This document shows positions 33,909 to 46,182 of a stretch of DNA of 64,000 bases, piece after piece (the stretch's first letter is position 1; every line of letters starts with the position of its first letter). The notes beneath the pieces are model-generated. The model had not been told where the DNA came from. It did not search any database and was given only the letters and a program-made list of their open reading frames with translations. Origin of the DNA: Rhodocollybia butyracea (Eukaryota > Basidiomycota > Agaricomycetes > Agaricales > Omphalotaceae); contig JADNRY010000195.1 in NCBI GenBank assembly GCA_015501585.1, positions 1 through 64,000 of the forward strand, in the 5' to 3' direction. Position numbers and translations under genes: made by a program.

Positions 33909-35094
33909 ATGAGCGCTTATCGGTTAACAGCCTTTCCCTTCCGTAGTAATTGTCGTCGAAATGTCCGAGGTTCCTCTTACAGCGTCTCTGGTGAGGATCC
34001 ATCCTTTTGAGATCACTTGAAAGCTCATAAATGCAAGAAATACATTGACAAATCCACGTACGAATGCAGTATATGTTCTGCAAAACTAACAGACAACCAC
34101 AGCCGAGAGCTGTCCTCGCATATGCGCTCTCATGGACTTCGAATGGCGCATTCGTGAGCGAATTATGTTATCCCGTCAAGGGTCTGGACACTGAAATGAT
34201 ACTTAGGCAGTATGAGTGTTCATGGGACGGCTGTACTCGCAAGTTTAAACAAAAGGCTAATTTCCTCACACACTACCGAATCCAGTGAGCCCAGTATCAT
34301 CGCAGTAGCTATTTGATAGACTCACTGGCTACGTGCCTCGTAGCTTACAAGACAAATCGCTAGCATGCCCAGAGGAGACCTGCGAGTTTATGACTTGCGA
34401 TGCGGGTTCGCTTCTTCGACACCGACGGAACCTACATTCCTATACGCCTCATTCACCACAGACAAAGAGACCGAGGATTGCTAAATCTATATTACCTGCG
34501 GAGTCTTCTCATACCCGAATTATGCCCATCTTCACTAGCGAGTCTTCGCGGCTGTTCACAAAGAAGAACGCTAATACCCTGGATAGCAACCCTGTTTCTC
34601 CCAAGCTCTTCGCCGATGCTGATCTTTTTTCTACTTCGTCTTTGTCTCTCTTCAGCCACTCAGGCTCGAGTTTGGCTCTGGATCTAAATTCATCTACTTC
34701 GAACCTAAGTGATCGGTCTTGCAACTATCTTTCTGGCTCGAGTTCAACTCTGGAGCCAACTTTATACACTTCCAACATATCTGATCAGTCTCGCAACACT
34801 ACTTCTGGCTCGAATTCGACTCTGGAGCCAAATTCATCTTCTTCGAACCTAACCAATCGGTCTCGCAACTCTTTTTCTCCTCCCGCAACCCCTCCCTCCA
34901 TCTCGAAATCTCCACAGGAGCCCCAGGATGTCACATCCGATTTCCTTGCGTTTCCTTATGCTATGGGCTTATTTGGACAATCTGGGCCATCTCTATTCGA
35001 CGATAATCTGCAGAACTGGGTGAGGGAAGCCAGCGAGGTCCATTCAAATCCTGGGAGGCAGAGGAAAGGGAAGGAAAACCGAATGTCCCGATGA
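33909..35094 (+). CDS. C2H2 zinc-finger protein (in-frame TGA)
   Basis: Three exons: 33909-34153, 34207-34284 and 34344-35094, both introns GT..AG (53 and 59 nt). The total is 1074 nt, divisible by three. Zinc-finger-like units follow in order: a degenerate one ending DHLKAH, YECSIC..HMRSH, YECSWDGC..LTHYRIH (its second His completed across intron 2), and LACPEETCEF..LLRHRRNLH. A long Ser/Thr/Asn-rich tail follows, with three tandem copies of a GS(S/N)STLE-like unit near 34735-34870, typical of activation or linker regions. Likely a nuclear DNA-binding transcription factor. A TGA at 34008-34010 (codon 34) interrupts the frame just before DHLKAH, and no intron can remove it. Either a nonsense mutation or the gene starts further in. 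Confidence 0.6.
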
Positions 35095-36499
35095 GAAATA
35101 GCGCTTCTTTTCATTATACGACTACTAAACTGCCAATCGATCTATTGCATATACAACATTCAGTTGAGTTATTAGCCACTCTTGGTTGGCTTCTTATTGG
35201 ACGATGGGTGATACGCAGTGATAAGTTCATGTAGATAGTTTGTTCGTACGAGGCAAGATGAGCTCAAGCCTTACGATATAGAGGTGAAATTCTTCGAGAA
35301 TCTCGAGAAGTCAAATTTCATCCGGTAGAAGGAAGAACATCCTTCATCGATCGAACAAGTTACAGGGAATTGATCCTGGAATGCTTAATTCCTTCGGATA
35401 CTCCCGTCGAGCTTCAGGAAAATGTTGGGAGGATAATGTTTGGCTAGCCGTCCCCTGAAAATTTTCCGGCGCAACTCAGTCAAACTCAGGAGATCGTCTG
35501 TGTACAGGTGAACAACCTAGATATTGGACCCTCCGGTTGTAGCCATTTTCGTCTAAACAATTTTCTCAAATTCGGTACCCAAGTTCTCGTCTGAACTTTT
35601 GCGTTTAGCTGATCAATTTTTTTGAGCGGATTAATGAAGCACGACTTTTAACGAAATCAACATTTATTTTTTGCATATCCTTCACTATCAATCTAGCTGC
35701 TACTAGAAGGTCAAAAACTGGCCAAAACTTCTTGAAAATATGCTTTGAGATCCTCTCCCCAGCGGGTCTTTCTGTCCAAACGTGTATTTACTAGGTATCG
35801 CCGAAAATCCAGCGCATTTTTGGCCGAACGTGTATCCAGAAGGTTTTAGCATGTCTTCCTTCATTGCCGCTCTCGCGATCCTTCGAAAAGATCTTGGCGG
35901 CGCCTGTAAAGCTCTTGTCAGTCCCACTGTCCCCTCCCCATATGTATGTCTTGGCCAATCTCGCATCGCTCCACTCCACTATCTAATAGTAGAACTGTTG
36001 ATTTACCGCTGGTACCATGTGGTCCCCACGGTTCATGAGGCTCTTTTTCATTGGAAGTTCATTGGTAACGATGTATCCGAACGACTCATCTGATATATAG
36101 TGTGGTGGAGGCTGATCGTGTACGCCTGTTGTCTACGTAGCTACTGGCTGCCTAGTTTCTACCTCTGGGAGCCTGGAGGAGGTTGGATTCTAGTCACACC
36201 TTCCCTCTGTGGGTTCTCTAGTGGGAACCTGCTGTATGGTCAAGCCAATTATGATAGCGCTCCGACTACATGCTAACACTGTCTATTTGGATCAGGTCAG
36301 CAGGTAACACTAACGACATTAGGGCACATCAAAACACTCGAGTCAATTCAAAAATCCTTCCAGATCTTTGTTGAAACATCACCCAAACTTGAATGATACA
36401 TTGACATCCATAATAGCGATCCATCGCCTCAAAACAAACGACGCCACTCGACTCCGGTTTCTCAGTGTATGCTCTCGGACGTCAAAGCGTCAGTTGACA
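35095..36499. other. No gene seen
   Basis: Intergenic, stops in all frames. A short stretch near 35280 resembles a conserved 18S rRNA word by chance (see rejected items). GCCGAAAATCCAGCGCATTTTTGG and GTGTAT words are locally repeated near 35780-35830. Confidence 0.3.
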
Positions 36500-37427
36500 T
36501 CTTTTCGTTTCTCCGAAGAGAATGGGCCTAAGGAACACCCACCAAAGCAAACACATGTGGTCCTCAGCTCCTGCTTCGTATCGCTCTGGAAGTTTAGCAG
36601 CTTGGCATAGCATACCTTCGACTAACTTTGTGTGAGTCTTGCGGTATTTGGAATGCAGAGGGAAGTAAAGAATTATGCTCACTCGCTCGAGAGCGAGTAC
36701 TGATACACTGGCTTCCGGCTCTGGGAGAGCATTCTACATACACCTGGGATGTCAACTTGGTCCCAGGTCTTCGATCCTCGTTGACGGTTGCATATCATTG
36801 GTGGCCACACTAGACTATACCAGGACGCATGAACGTATGGTTATGGGTTCCTGGGCGCATCTGTTCAATCCGAGTAAGTACGATCAACTCTGGTCGCTCA
36901 GTAGGAGGGGCTCGAACCTGCTCGAACTGGCGCATTCGCGCAATAACGGGCCAAAATATGCGTTTTTTTGTTCTTAATTTTACCTATCATGCAGCAACTA
37001 CGTTCTGAAGTCTGGACTAGGTATCATTGTCGACGTTTACTCAGGCCAGCCTTCCAACTTCAAAGTTACTTAGTAAGTATATCAGCAGATCCCGAATAAT
37101 TAAAGTGCTGTTCGATCTCTACTACTGATACTAGTTGATTTGAGCTGTCGTGCCCTTTGACAGTCATTGATTTCACCAAAGCCAAGACAGGCCAAGAGCT
37201 GCCTCAACCGCTCCCAGTGCATCTTCAAAGTTCACTAGGCTTGATTAATTGTTCTGTGATATTAATACGATAGATCACCACCGACAAAACCGGGGACAAT
37301 GAGGTGTACCTGGGTGTAGCCCTTGGTTTCAAATAGTATCAGCTGGTCCCTTTTTCAAGTTTCTTGCCTACGCTCACCTTCGCTCGCTCCTCCCCGGTCC
37401 TCATTCTAGACGCAACGTCTTGGTGAA
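36500..37427. other. Upstream part of duplicated segment A
   Basis: Homologous in order to 49590-50480 upstream of copy C (shared words GAATGGGCCT, GGCATTCTACATACA-like, TTCCTGGGCGC, GAGCTGTC..TTTGACAGTCA, CACCGACAAAACCGG). No gene is visible; it marks the left extent of the duplication. Confidence 0.5.
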
Positions 37428-39874
37428 ATGAACACTGATGCCGCACGGTACCCGATCTCACCTTTGAGTCGTTGACAATATGTCTAATGAAACTACAGCT
37501 TGCCGCCGAATGTATGGCAACGGAAATTGTACACAGTTGTGCCTCCAGAAGATAACTACGATATCGAGTCTTGGGATAAACAGCAGCTAGATCCAAACCC
37601 CGCACCTCAGCCTAGTAAACAACTGAAAACCAATGAACTCCGTTCCTATATGCCAACAGGTTGGCATTTTGGGGTCTGGATAGCAACATTCGAGGCTGAT
37701 GTTGTTCTGGTGATAAATCTCAGTATACTGCTATATTGTGCTATTAAGACAGGAGGTAGCATTGGTGTAGTCCGGATATTTGAAGGGGATTGCAACACCG
37801 TAGACCACGCTACCCTGGTCATACATCTGGTTATCAATGTCCTCAGTACTCTGTTACTCAGTGCCAGCAACTATGTAACACAGAGCCTCTCAGCTCCTAC
37901 TCGAGCAGAAGTAGATCGAGCACATGAGAAAGGCCTTTGGCTTGACATTGGTTTGCAGAGCATACACAACCTTAAGCATACAAGTGGCTGGAAGCGGTTG
38001 TTATGGACTTTGCTCACTGTCTCTTCCATTCCACTACATCTCTTGTAAGTGAAATTGCCCTACTACTAGTAGCAGTTAACATATGTACGCTCATTTATAT
38101 GCCAGTTACAACTCTGCCTTCTTCTCTACCATAGGTGTCAATGACTACAAGTACTATCTAGCCCGAGGACCAGAAATGCAAGGTTTGCCCCAGAATAATT
38201 GGACATTCAACTGGAACTGTGAGACACTGGAAGACGGTTCTTGTTCAGATCCTGATGATGTACCCTACAACCCAGGGACCTTCAGGACAACCCAGTGCAT
38301 CCATCATGATAGATGTTCAGGTCCAGATATTGAGCCGGCCAATTGGGAGTTTTTAAATTCATCTGATTGCCTCCATGCTTATACGGTGGATTTTCTCTCG
38401 AACCGTCGTGATCTGGTGGTAGTCCTCGGAAACTACACCTCTAATAACACCTTTTCAAATCTGTTGAATTCGTCATCTGTTCAAGATTACATTCAACATT
38501 TAACATATGACCCATTTTTTGACGGATTCCCTCCATATAGCTGGATCTGCCAGCTTTACTATGATTCCCAAAGCGATCTCGATCTCTCACTTGATACTGG
38601 TTTATGCTCTATAGACTGGAGAGAAATCAATCCCTCTAATTGGACAATGCCAGTGGGCTATCTGGTCACGCCAGAGGGGCACATTGTATTTGACGAGGCA
38701 ATTAAAGTTCAGTATTGCCTTAGCGAAACCACGACTGCCAGCTGCCAGCTAGAATTCAACCTCCCGCTTCTTTCCATCGTTGTTGCCTTCAACATTGTAA
38801 AGGTAGCATGTATGGTAATTGTGGCGACCAGAATGCGTGATAACCCTCTGATAACTTTGGGAGATGCGATAGCATCTTTCACTAACAATCCTGAGCCGCT
38901 GACAAGGGACATGTGTTTAATGTCTCAAACCTATTGTCTTGATGGTCTTGACAAAAATAAAGACAAGACATGTTATCAGCCAAAAAAAACCCAATGGATG
39001 ACTGTAGCAAGTCGGCGACATTGGATCATAATCATTTTCCTGTGAGTAGCTCAATCATTCACCTAACCCATCAGCTCAAAGTCCCGATAGCTTCTTGGCT
39101 GCCCTATCCATCATACTGGGACTCTTAAATTACGCTATAAATGAATTGAGCATTCAATACAGCCTAAGTGGCTTCCCATCCCTATGGCAGCTTGGTATCG
39201 GCAGAGTATCTTCTGAGAATATTATTACTGGGTGGAAAATACCAACACAGGGATATGGGGCTATTGTAGCATCTGTGCTAATAGCCAATCTTCCGCAACT
39301 TATTTTTTCCATGATATACCTTGTTTTCAACAGCCTGTGCACAAAACTTTTCCTAGCACTTGAATGGTCCTCATATGCCCATTCCTGTAAACCCCTCCGT
39401 GTCTCTGACCCTCGTGGGGACCAACGATCCACTTACTTCCTTAACATACCATTCCGTTTTGGTATCCCATTAATGGTTTACTCAGCCCTCCCCCATTGGC
39501 TTCTGTCACAGAGCATCTTTATTGTTGCGGTCACTTTCTGGGATGATAATCGCATTGATACATTAAATAGTATCACCAGCTGCGGCTATTCGCCAGCGGC
39601 AATGATCCTGACAGCAATTGGTGGAGTTCTGCTTCTCCTGAGTTCCCTTGCTGTAGGCTTCAAACACCTCAAATGTGATATGCCCTTAGCAGGGAGTTGT
39701 AGCAAGGCTATTTCTGCGGCTTTCCATCCCCCGGAGGATGGTTCAGACCCGCTCAGGCCTATGAAATGGGGCGTGGTTCCAAAACTTCCAGATAGTTCTA
39801 ACACAGTTATTGGGCATATAAGTTTCTCCAGCGGGGAGGTTTCGGCGCCAGTACCGGGGCGTTATTATCTTTGA
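37428..39874 (+). CDS. DUF6536-family multipass membrane protein, copy A (intact)
   Basis: Four exons: 37428-37447, 37499-38044, 38106-39041 and 39091-39874; introns 51, 61 and 49 nt; 2286 nt in total, 761 residues plus stop. The N-terminal third carries GWHFGVWIA.., a hydrophobic helix, FEGDC, HLVINVLSTLLLSASNY, QSLSAPTR.EVDRAH.KG.WLDIG and SIPLHLL, the signature of DUF6536 membrane proteins. A Cys-rich, N-glycosylation-site-rich (NWT, NYT, NNT) presumably extracytoplasmic domain of about 200 residues follows, then about five more hydrophobic segments and a cytosolic-looking C-terminus with GHISFSSGEVSAPVPGRYYL. Function unknown. The 20-nt first exon is supported by the same arrangement in B and C; a TTG start in exon 2 would be unnecessary. 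Confidence 0.8.
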
Positions 39875-41317
39875 ATGCCGTTGACAGTATGTACGGTCCA
39901 TAGTACAGAGGATGAGGAGGAGTACTTTATCTATCTATGGCATAAGGTAACTTCTATGTTTTATTTATCTTATTATTTTTCCTTCACGTTTAGTCTACAT
40001 ACCTCATGTACGCTCCCCTACCATACTCCGATCGTTACACTCTTAAAGCTATCACTGCCCAGAACTCATCTATCAGTTACGCCTGAGCTTCATTTCTCAC
40101 CACCAAGTTGACTTGGAGTACTATCAAAGTACTATATTGACAAGTTCGAGAGCAACTCTTGGGATATCGGATTTCCACTAAAATAGAGTTGGGAAAACCA
40201 AACACATGGACGATTCGGCAGCGGAAGAGGGCTGTAATGGTCCCAGCTGTCGAGCGATCTCGATTAGCTTCAAAGCGCACTTGAAATTGAGTGTGGTACC
40301 AGCGAGAAGATCACATCCGTATGTTTACTACGGACAGGGGAGAGGGATAAAATCTGCTATAATCGCCCCGTTCACATACGGGGCTACTGCGTATAATCTC
40401 AAAGTGCAATTGCTGACTGTGGTAAGAGCAATCGAAACCAACCACATAGTGCGTTTTCGGCAGCAGCAGAGGGCTGTAATGGAGGGAGTTTAAGTTATTG
40501 GTGGAGGTAGCCCCGAGAGAGTCGCAAGTGGAAGTTCTGCTTAAGCTTGTTTTGGGAGCTTGCTCCAAGGACGTGCTAAGTGTCTACAGGAATACTGTAT
40601 CGCCAACAGGTAGGGCTCACGATAAGCATATCGCTTATTGTGAACTATGTCAGGTGGCACCAGACCATGACTGGAGTTCAAGGCACCAGAACAGTGAACC
40701 CACTTACCAAGTATGTAAGTAGCAGATCAATAAACTGCCCAAACCGCCAACGCGCTTTGTTGATGACTGGTCGTCGAGTCGTTGCGCATTGGTATTGAGT
40801 CTTTTAAACCGAGTAGTCGATATGTTCCCGAGCACAAGACTAATTATTTCACTCATTCGTTACTTTTGAAGCTTCGCCTTCAGGCGTCTCCGAGCAAGGC
40901 ATGAGTAAGGGAAACATGATTTGCGAAGGGATATCACCATGTTCGTCTTATACTTATATGCCCATCAAGGCTGTTTAGCTCTATGCATGAATTGTCAGCT
41001 GGCCCGCGAAGAAATAAGCTGAACCATACAGCACTCGAAGATGTTTGCTCGTCGACGCAGCACGCTACCATGCATTTACCCGGTCACTATTTTGTCACTG
41101 AATGTATCTGCGATGCATAAACGTTCAAGAATCGAGTTTGCAAATTCGTTGCGCTCACCCCACCACTTGTGTGTTCATTTCTCTGTTGCTCTGGTGTTCG
41201 TTGCAATACCCAAGCCATCAGAATTCTACCAACTAGAGCACCAGCGCCGCTTTTTTATTATCGCCCAATCACGATTAGATAAAAACAACAAAATCGTCCG
41301 AATATTTTCATGCTATT
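39875..41317. other. Downstream part of duplicated segment A
   Basis: Contains GGCAGC(G/A)GA(A/G)GAGGGCTGTAATGG-like words twice, matched after copies B and C, and a stretch near 41130-41220 matching 53940-54000. No gene seen. Confidence 0.4.
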
Positions 41318-41460
41318 CTGTCCTTATCGAAGAGTTTGATTAGGCATTACCCACGAAGGGACACAGTCTCCTACCGCTGGACACCTGAAGGAAGATGGGA
41401 ATTTTACATCGGAGTTCCCAGTGACTACTAGAAAAACAAAGCGGGTAGTGCTTCTAGGCA
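41318..41460 (+). pseudogene. Dienelactone hydrolase gene fragment
   Basis: Homologous to the first intron and exon 2 of the intact gene at 54272-55429: it shares TCTGTCCTTATC, ACCCACGAAGGGACAC, ACACCTGAAGG and GGAGTTCCCA/TAGTG..ACTA. A 20-bp insertion and a deletion disrupt the coding part, and a TAG stops the frame. Homology then ends. The rest of the gene is absent, so this is a truncated relic of the duplication unit. Confidence 0.7.
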
Positions 41461-42239
41461 GATACCAACGTACAATAGTGCGACGGTCATCAGTACAAAC
41501 AGGCTACAGGTTCAACGAGCGCCGGTTGCACTTCAGTTCATTTACATAATTAATCCTTAATGCTGCTGCGCAGCAATCCCCGACTACAAGATTAATGGAT
41601 GCATTACATACTTAACAGTAATGGTCACTATGTAGGTTAAATCTCCATGAGTAGCTCACAGGCAAAAGTCTGCCCCACGATTTCTGCAACCCTATACATA
41701 TACACTACTATCTAGTGTGGGCAGCAGGTTTTCAACATGGAGAACTCAGGCACCGGTTTATGAGCATGCGCTCCCTGTTGCTGCCTAGTCGTTGGGTTGA
41801 GGTCATTAGTTTTGGTCAGTTGACAAGCATGATTTTACTGAGTCGACGTAGCAGATACAATTGCCATAAACATTACATGCAAACTTTCTCCACTTAGCAT
41901 TTGCATGGTCCCTCGCTCTGCTCCTTCACTAGCTTGTTTACACATCTTTATACATATTCCCTCTTCTATGTTCAAGCTCGGAGCCCCAATGATGTCAGTT
42001 ATGTATCCCTGTCACAAATATACATTTTCCCTATTTTGTAAACTTGTGCAATTTCTGACCACGTAGTATGAGGATGTGAATTGGTGAGTTCCATGTAGTG
42101 AGTTCCATGTTTTTGTGATTCAATTATTGGCCAATGGCAGAGTGATATTTGTTGGATTTGAGATAGCAGTTGTTCATCACCAAAATGTCCAAAACAATAT
42201 AACATTTTACATAGGTTTATAAAAGTCTGGAATAATTTT
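41461..42239. other. No gene seen
   Basis: Contains the second copy of the 35-bp repeat (41553-41587). Otherwise AT-rich intergenic DNA. Confidence 0.3.
41553..41587. repeat. 35-bp dispersed repeat, copy 2
   Basis: Identical to 5057-5091 (ATCCTTAATGCTGCTGCGCA onward to CCCCGACTAC). Confidence 0.7.
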
Positions 42240-43100
42240 GTGGCAGGATAACAAGATTATCCTTTGATATTATAATGAGAAGCAGTTATCATGCTCATCA
42301 TGATTCTGAGAAGGTATAACAGCCTTGTCACAATGATATGCATATTATAATGTGGTTATCATACCCTTGTCACAATTATAACTGGTTATCATGCTGTTAT
42401 CATGATTACAACTGATTATAAAGTACATATCATGGTGCTAGCTGAATGATCCAAAAACTGAAGTGAAAAGGGCGAGAAAAAGTAAAAAAAAGGGTCAGGA
42501 ATGATTAGGTGAAGTTAAAAAAATTTGGCCCCTGACCTTATATAGTAAACAAAAACGTAGATCCTGTCAAGCATGCTCTGGTGTAGTGGTAACGTGTCTC
42601 AAGTCTAGGCCTAGTAAGCGCTCTTTAAGCTTGAGGTCGCCGGTTCGAACCACGCCGGTATCACATACTTTCACCTGTGTTTGGTGACCTTTGCTGCCAC
42701 ATTAAAAGTCGTATTATGTAATACCCAGCCTCTTTGTATCATTTTTGGCTTTTTAATTTTTCTTATTTCGCCCTGGCCATGATCAACCTCACAATGCATG
42801 ATAACCCTCACCATGCATGATAACCCCTACCATGCATGATCATCTGAAGTCACTGTGACAGAAAATGATAACTCATGATGGGCATGATCAATGGGGGGGA
42901 GTAGCGTGTTAACTCAGGTATCATACCCTGCCATGAGTGGTGGGGCTGATGCCAGATTCCAGAGAATATAATGAGTATATATTGTTTCAGACATTTTAGT
43001 GATGTTCGCGAGGCAATGTCGGAGATTTTAAATTGACATTATAATGGGCCGGCCATTATAAGGCCATTATAATGGCCATATATTATCGGGCCGGGCCTTA
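42240..43100. repeat. ATCATG / ATGATAACC repeat field
   Basis: Clusters of TTATCATG (42280-42440), of CATGCATGATAACCC (42790-42845) and of CCATTATAATGGCC (43040-43080). The words occur in both orientations around the tRNA-like sequence, resembling subterminal repeats of a DNA transposon. No clean terminal inverted repeat was found. Confidence 0.45.
42572..42662 (+). tRNA. tRNA-like sequence (Pol III boxes; pseudogene or SINE head)
   Basis: TGGTGTAGTGG (42579-42589) fits a Pol III A box and GGTTCGAACCA (42642-42652) a B box, at ordinary tRNA spacing. A TCTCA..TGAGG stem can hold the anticodon arm around a 30-nt loop that would need an intron. The T arm pairs poorly (3 of 5) and no acceptor stem closes, so it is not a convincing functional tRNA. 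A T-rich stretch near 42750 could terminate Pol III. Isotype cannot be assigned. Confidence 0.4.
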
Positions 43101-45180
43101 TAAAACTTGCCCATACCAGCGACGACGCCAGGAAGACACTACATGGTGTCGTTGGCCTCAAAAGGGCACAAGCATTAATTGAAGTAGATACATTGCCCAT
43201 GTATTTTATCTGCTCGCTATGTCTTGCGTTTTTCAAAACTCTGTTGAGGTTGTACCCGGCCAAGGCCGACCTCCAGGCAACTTCCAAGCTTTTTTCTCAG
43301 CTTTTGGGACTTGAGGTCAAGCAAATATAGTTGAAGTACATGTAGAAAAAAGCAAAGACCATAAAATTTCTATTCTTATCCAGCTACGAGGCCTGTATTG
43401 CAAATCGCCTACATCCTATAAGAAGGACCTTTTTTCATATAAGCCCTTATGATGAGGTAATCCATAATGGTCATTATCAGGCCTTATGCGGCCTTATCGG
43501 CATAGTTTAAAAGTTCCGTGACATGGCCACAAAGAGGATATTGGTTAAATCTTTGGTCCATGGCTTATTCTATTTGGAAACCCAGGCAAAATGTGCAGGT
43601 ATAGAGGATTTCTCCGGCCAGTGTTCCGGTGAGATAACCGGCCATTTGAGACGTGTGCCATCAACAGCAACTCACGGCAACTTAAATCATGATTGATATG
43701 AGAGGCCATCATTGTGCCGAATCCCGATTGGGCCCTCCGCATACACAATGACCTCAACAATGGTTGAACAATGATGGAAATTAATTAGCATTTCTTTCCA
43801 TGGTTCAAGTACTTACAGTTACAATAAATTTGAGAACAGAGCATTGGTCACCGGGCCTAGTTGGGACGACTTGCAGGACAAATAAGAGTCATTCAGTCGA
43901 TCTGATTTGAATTTTACAGGGCAATTAGATTATCTGCTTTGTTACTCTGGAAGCATCCAGGCTTTTGGCAAGGGTTCATTAACAAGGATATGTGGGCACT
44001 GGGAAACCCAGGTTTCTACTGGAAAGTTCTGAGATGGGGGAAAGCTATGTGGCCCATGTGTGGGCTTGCCCTTCTTGAGTATTCCAGCCACAATACCTCT
44101 TTGTAGCAGATTTGTTCCTTGCCAGGAGAGCTGTTTGCAGGGTGTTTCCTGATCTCGGCCTTAGTATCATTGATATTTTGTATGGCGAATGGAGAATCAA
44201 ATAGTTTTCTAGAAGCATTATCTTTGGTGGTATGGGGTGTTGGAAATATTATCAGCTGTGCAATTGATTTGCTCGCCGATATTTCTCCAGTAGTTTTAGA
44301 TGTTTATTCTGCCCTGGAGTGCACGCCGGTGTGGAGCTTATCTGTTTTACCTTATGTTTTATCTTATATTTCTCTGTATATTTCTCCGTATATTTCTCCG
44401 TAGCTGCAGCTTATTTAAACCACCGTTGAATATCATTTTCCCCTGCGTGTTTGCTAGGGATTCTCCGCTATAGACTGGAGTGAAGTGATCTTTCGGCGAC
44501 TTAATCATTTTACTCCAACATGGGGAATATTTGCGGCCTTGTCTGCGTAATTAGCATGCAGTGAGTCTGCATTAAATGTTGGATGCAAAGAATCTGGAGC
44601 ATTCATGCGTAATTGGAGTACATTGTTAAGCTGAAATACGGAGACTAGTGAGTTGGTTGCTTTCCTGCGTGCTAAAGATATGAAGATTCTCAGATCAGCA
44701 AAACGTGGGTGATCAGGAAGCCGCTTTCCGGCACCGTACAGCGCTGGGGACCGCTGGGAGCCGCTGGAAATGGCTTTATAGTGCCTGACAATGGCTCCAG
44801 TTCACCCACGCTTTGCTGATAGGCTCCAGAATTCAGCAGGATTAGTTGTGGTGGCTCTGAAATCTTCAAGTATTTGTCACGTAAGCGTAACATTTGACTT
44901 CTTCCATGGCGAGGTATCAATTTACCAGTAGTAGGAGAGATAGAAGTCTGTTGTGACCCTTGCTCTCCCATCAGCAGTAGAGAATGGGGGAGTTAGGAGA
45001 GTGGGCAAGGTTACAACTGTTGGCATAGACATACAGCATCCCCGTAGAGCAAGAGAGGTTGTTTGTTCATAGTGATGATTCTTGGAGTTAGGGCCAAGCA
45101 ACGAAAGATGAACCATGGCGGAACGCTGACAAATAGCATTCGTGATGGATCATGGCTTGAAGTATGTTTCCATTTGCTCC
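43101..45180. other. Intergenic / transposon-derived
   Basis: Several 60-95-codon frames exist (for example 44119-44403 plus; 44690-45116 minus) without motifs I can name. The minus-strand frames next to the RNase-H-like remnant may belong to the same dead element. Confidence 0.3.
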
Positions 45181-45186
45181 AGTCCA

Positions 45187-45474
45187 GTTTCAGTTCATGT
45201 TGCTGAGGGCATAGTGAGTCAATGCCGCAACTATGAATTTGGATTTTGTGAATACAAACCAGACTGCCATTGCTACATCATGGTTCTGGGACACTGAAGG
45301 TCCAAAAATGTGTATGGATAAGTTGAGTCTGCTAGTTGGGCCGTAATATATGCCTCCCCCAGCATGAACAGTAGATAGTCCAGCATCCTGACATGCACAT
45401 TCAATGTATACACATAGAGGCATCTCATGCGCAACTGGATTAGAATGTAACGAGCCATAGACTTTAATGAGCAT
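45187..45474 (-). pseudogene. RNase H-like remnant
   Basis: Minus-strand frame of 94 codons: VYIECACQDAG, AGGGIYYGP..LNLSIHIFGP and SQNHDVAM line up with the first half of RNase H domains (VYTDGAC.NNG, AG.GVYFG, G..QSNN.AE). The first catalytic Asp (VYTDG) reads Glu-Cys (VYIEC) and the Asn-Glu motif is degraded, so it would be inactive. It stops with TGA before the remaining motifs. Probably left by a retroelement or a dispersed RNase-H family. Confidence 0.4.
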
Positions 45475-45598
45475 TCGATCTAGCAGTGTCAGTGGGTAGA
45501 GTGAATGCGGGTTTTGTTCTTCTTCGTGAAGTATGAAACACAGACGGTGTGTTTGAAATCAAGCCGATAGCTGTAGTAGGAAGATCATAATCTCGGAT

Positions 45599-45736
45599 CC
45601 AGATGTATATGACGCGGACCGCTCTGCCGCAATAAATCCAGGCGTAAACAATCTACAAACACACAACAAACATCAGAGCTGGGCAGAGTTGCATCATAAG
45701 ACAAACGTGTAGCGGTCCGCGTTTCCGTACATCTGG
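45599..45736. mobile_element. Small MITE-like inverted repeat
   Basis: CCAGATGTA..CGCGGACCGCT at the left mirrors AGCGGTCCGCG..TACATCTGG at the right, about 25-base arms with a 6-base mismatch block; 138 bp in total. No coding frame, no clear target duplication. Confidence 0.55.
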
Positions 45737-45834
45737 GAACGGAATAGTCCCGGGACTATCCCGCAGCATGGCTCAGCATAGACATATCGGCTCATTTATA
45801 TATTGGTAAAACAACCGGCATAGCGGCTTAACAT

Positions 45835-45929
45835 CAGGTGGGAAAGAAATACCCGATCTGGCGGTTTTTGAAGAATCCAACACTCAATTGACACCTACAA
45901 GACCCTCCCTTCCCTTCGGTCAGAGTCGG
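45835..45929. repeat. 95-bp dispersed repeat, copy 2
   Basis: Near-identical to 7572-7666. The homology of DUF6536 copy B with copies A and C begins just after this repeat, so the repeat marks where the duplicated segment was truncated. Confidence 0.75.
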
Positions 45930-46182
45930 GGATATCAAGTAAAGTGTTGGTTGATCCGAGCTGTCATAGTTTGACAGTCAATGATTGCGTGATTGCGCCA
46001 AGACAGGACCCTCACCCAGCGCGATCAGACGCGATCTTCACTGATTGGTCAATGATATATTGATAAAACGAAAACCACCGACCAAACCGGGGTGTTCCAG
46101 GGGTGTTCCTTTTTTTTAAGTCTCTTGCCTGCGCTCACCTTCGCTCACTCCTTCCTGGGCCTCAAGCCAACCTCTTGGGGAA

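Noticed and set aside
35275..35300. AGAGGTGAAATTCTT, a conserved 18S rRNA word
   Set aside because: Only about 15 bases match; the sequence on both sides does not resemble rRNA, so it is a chance match.
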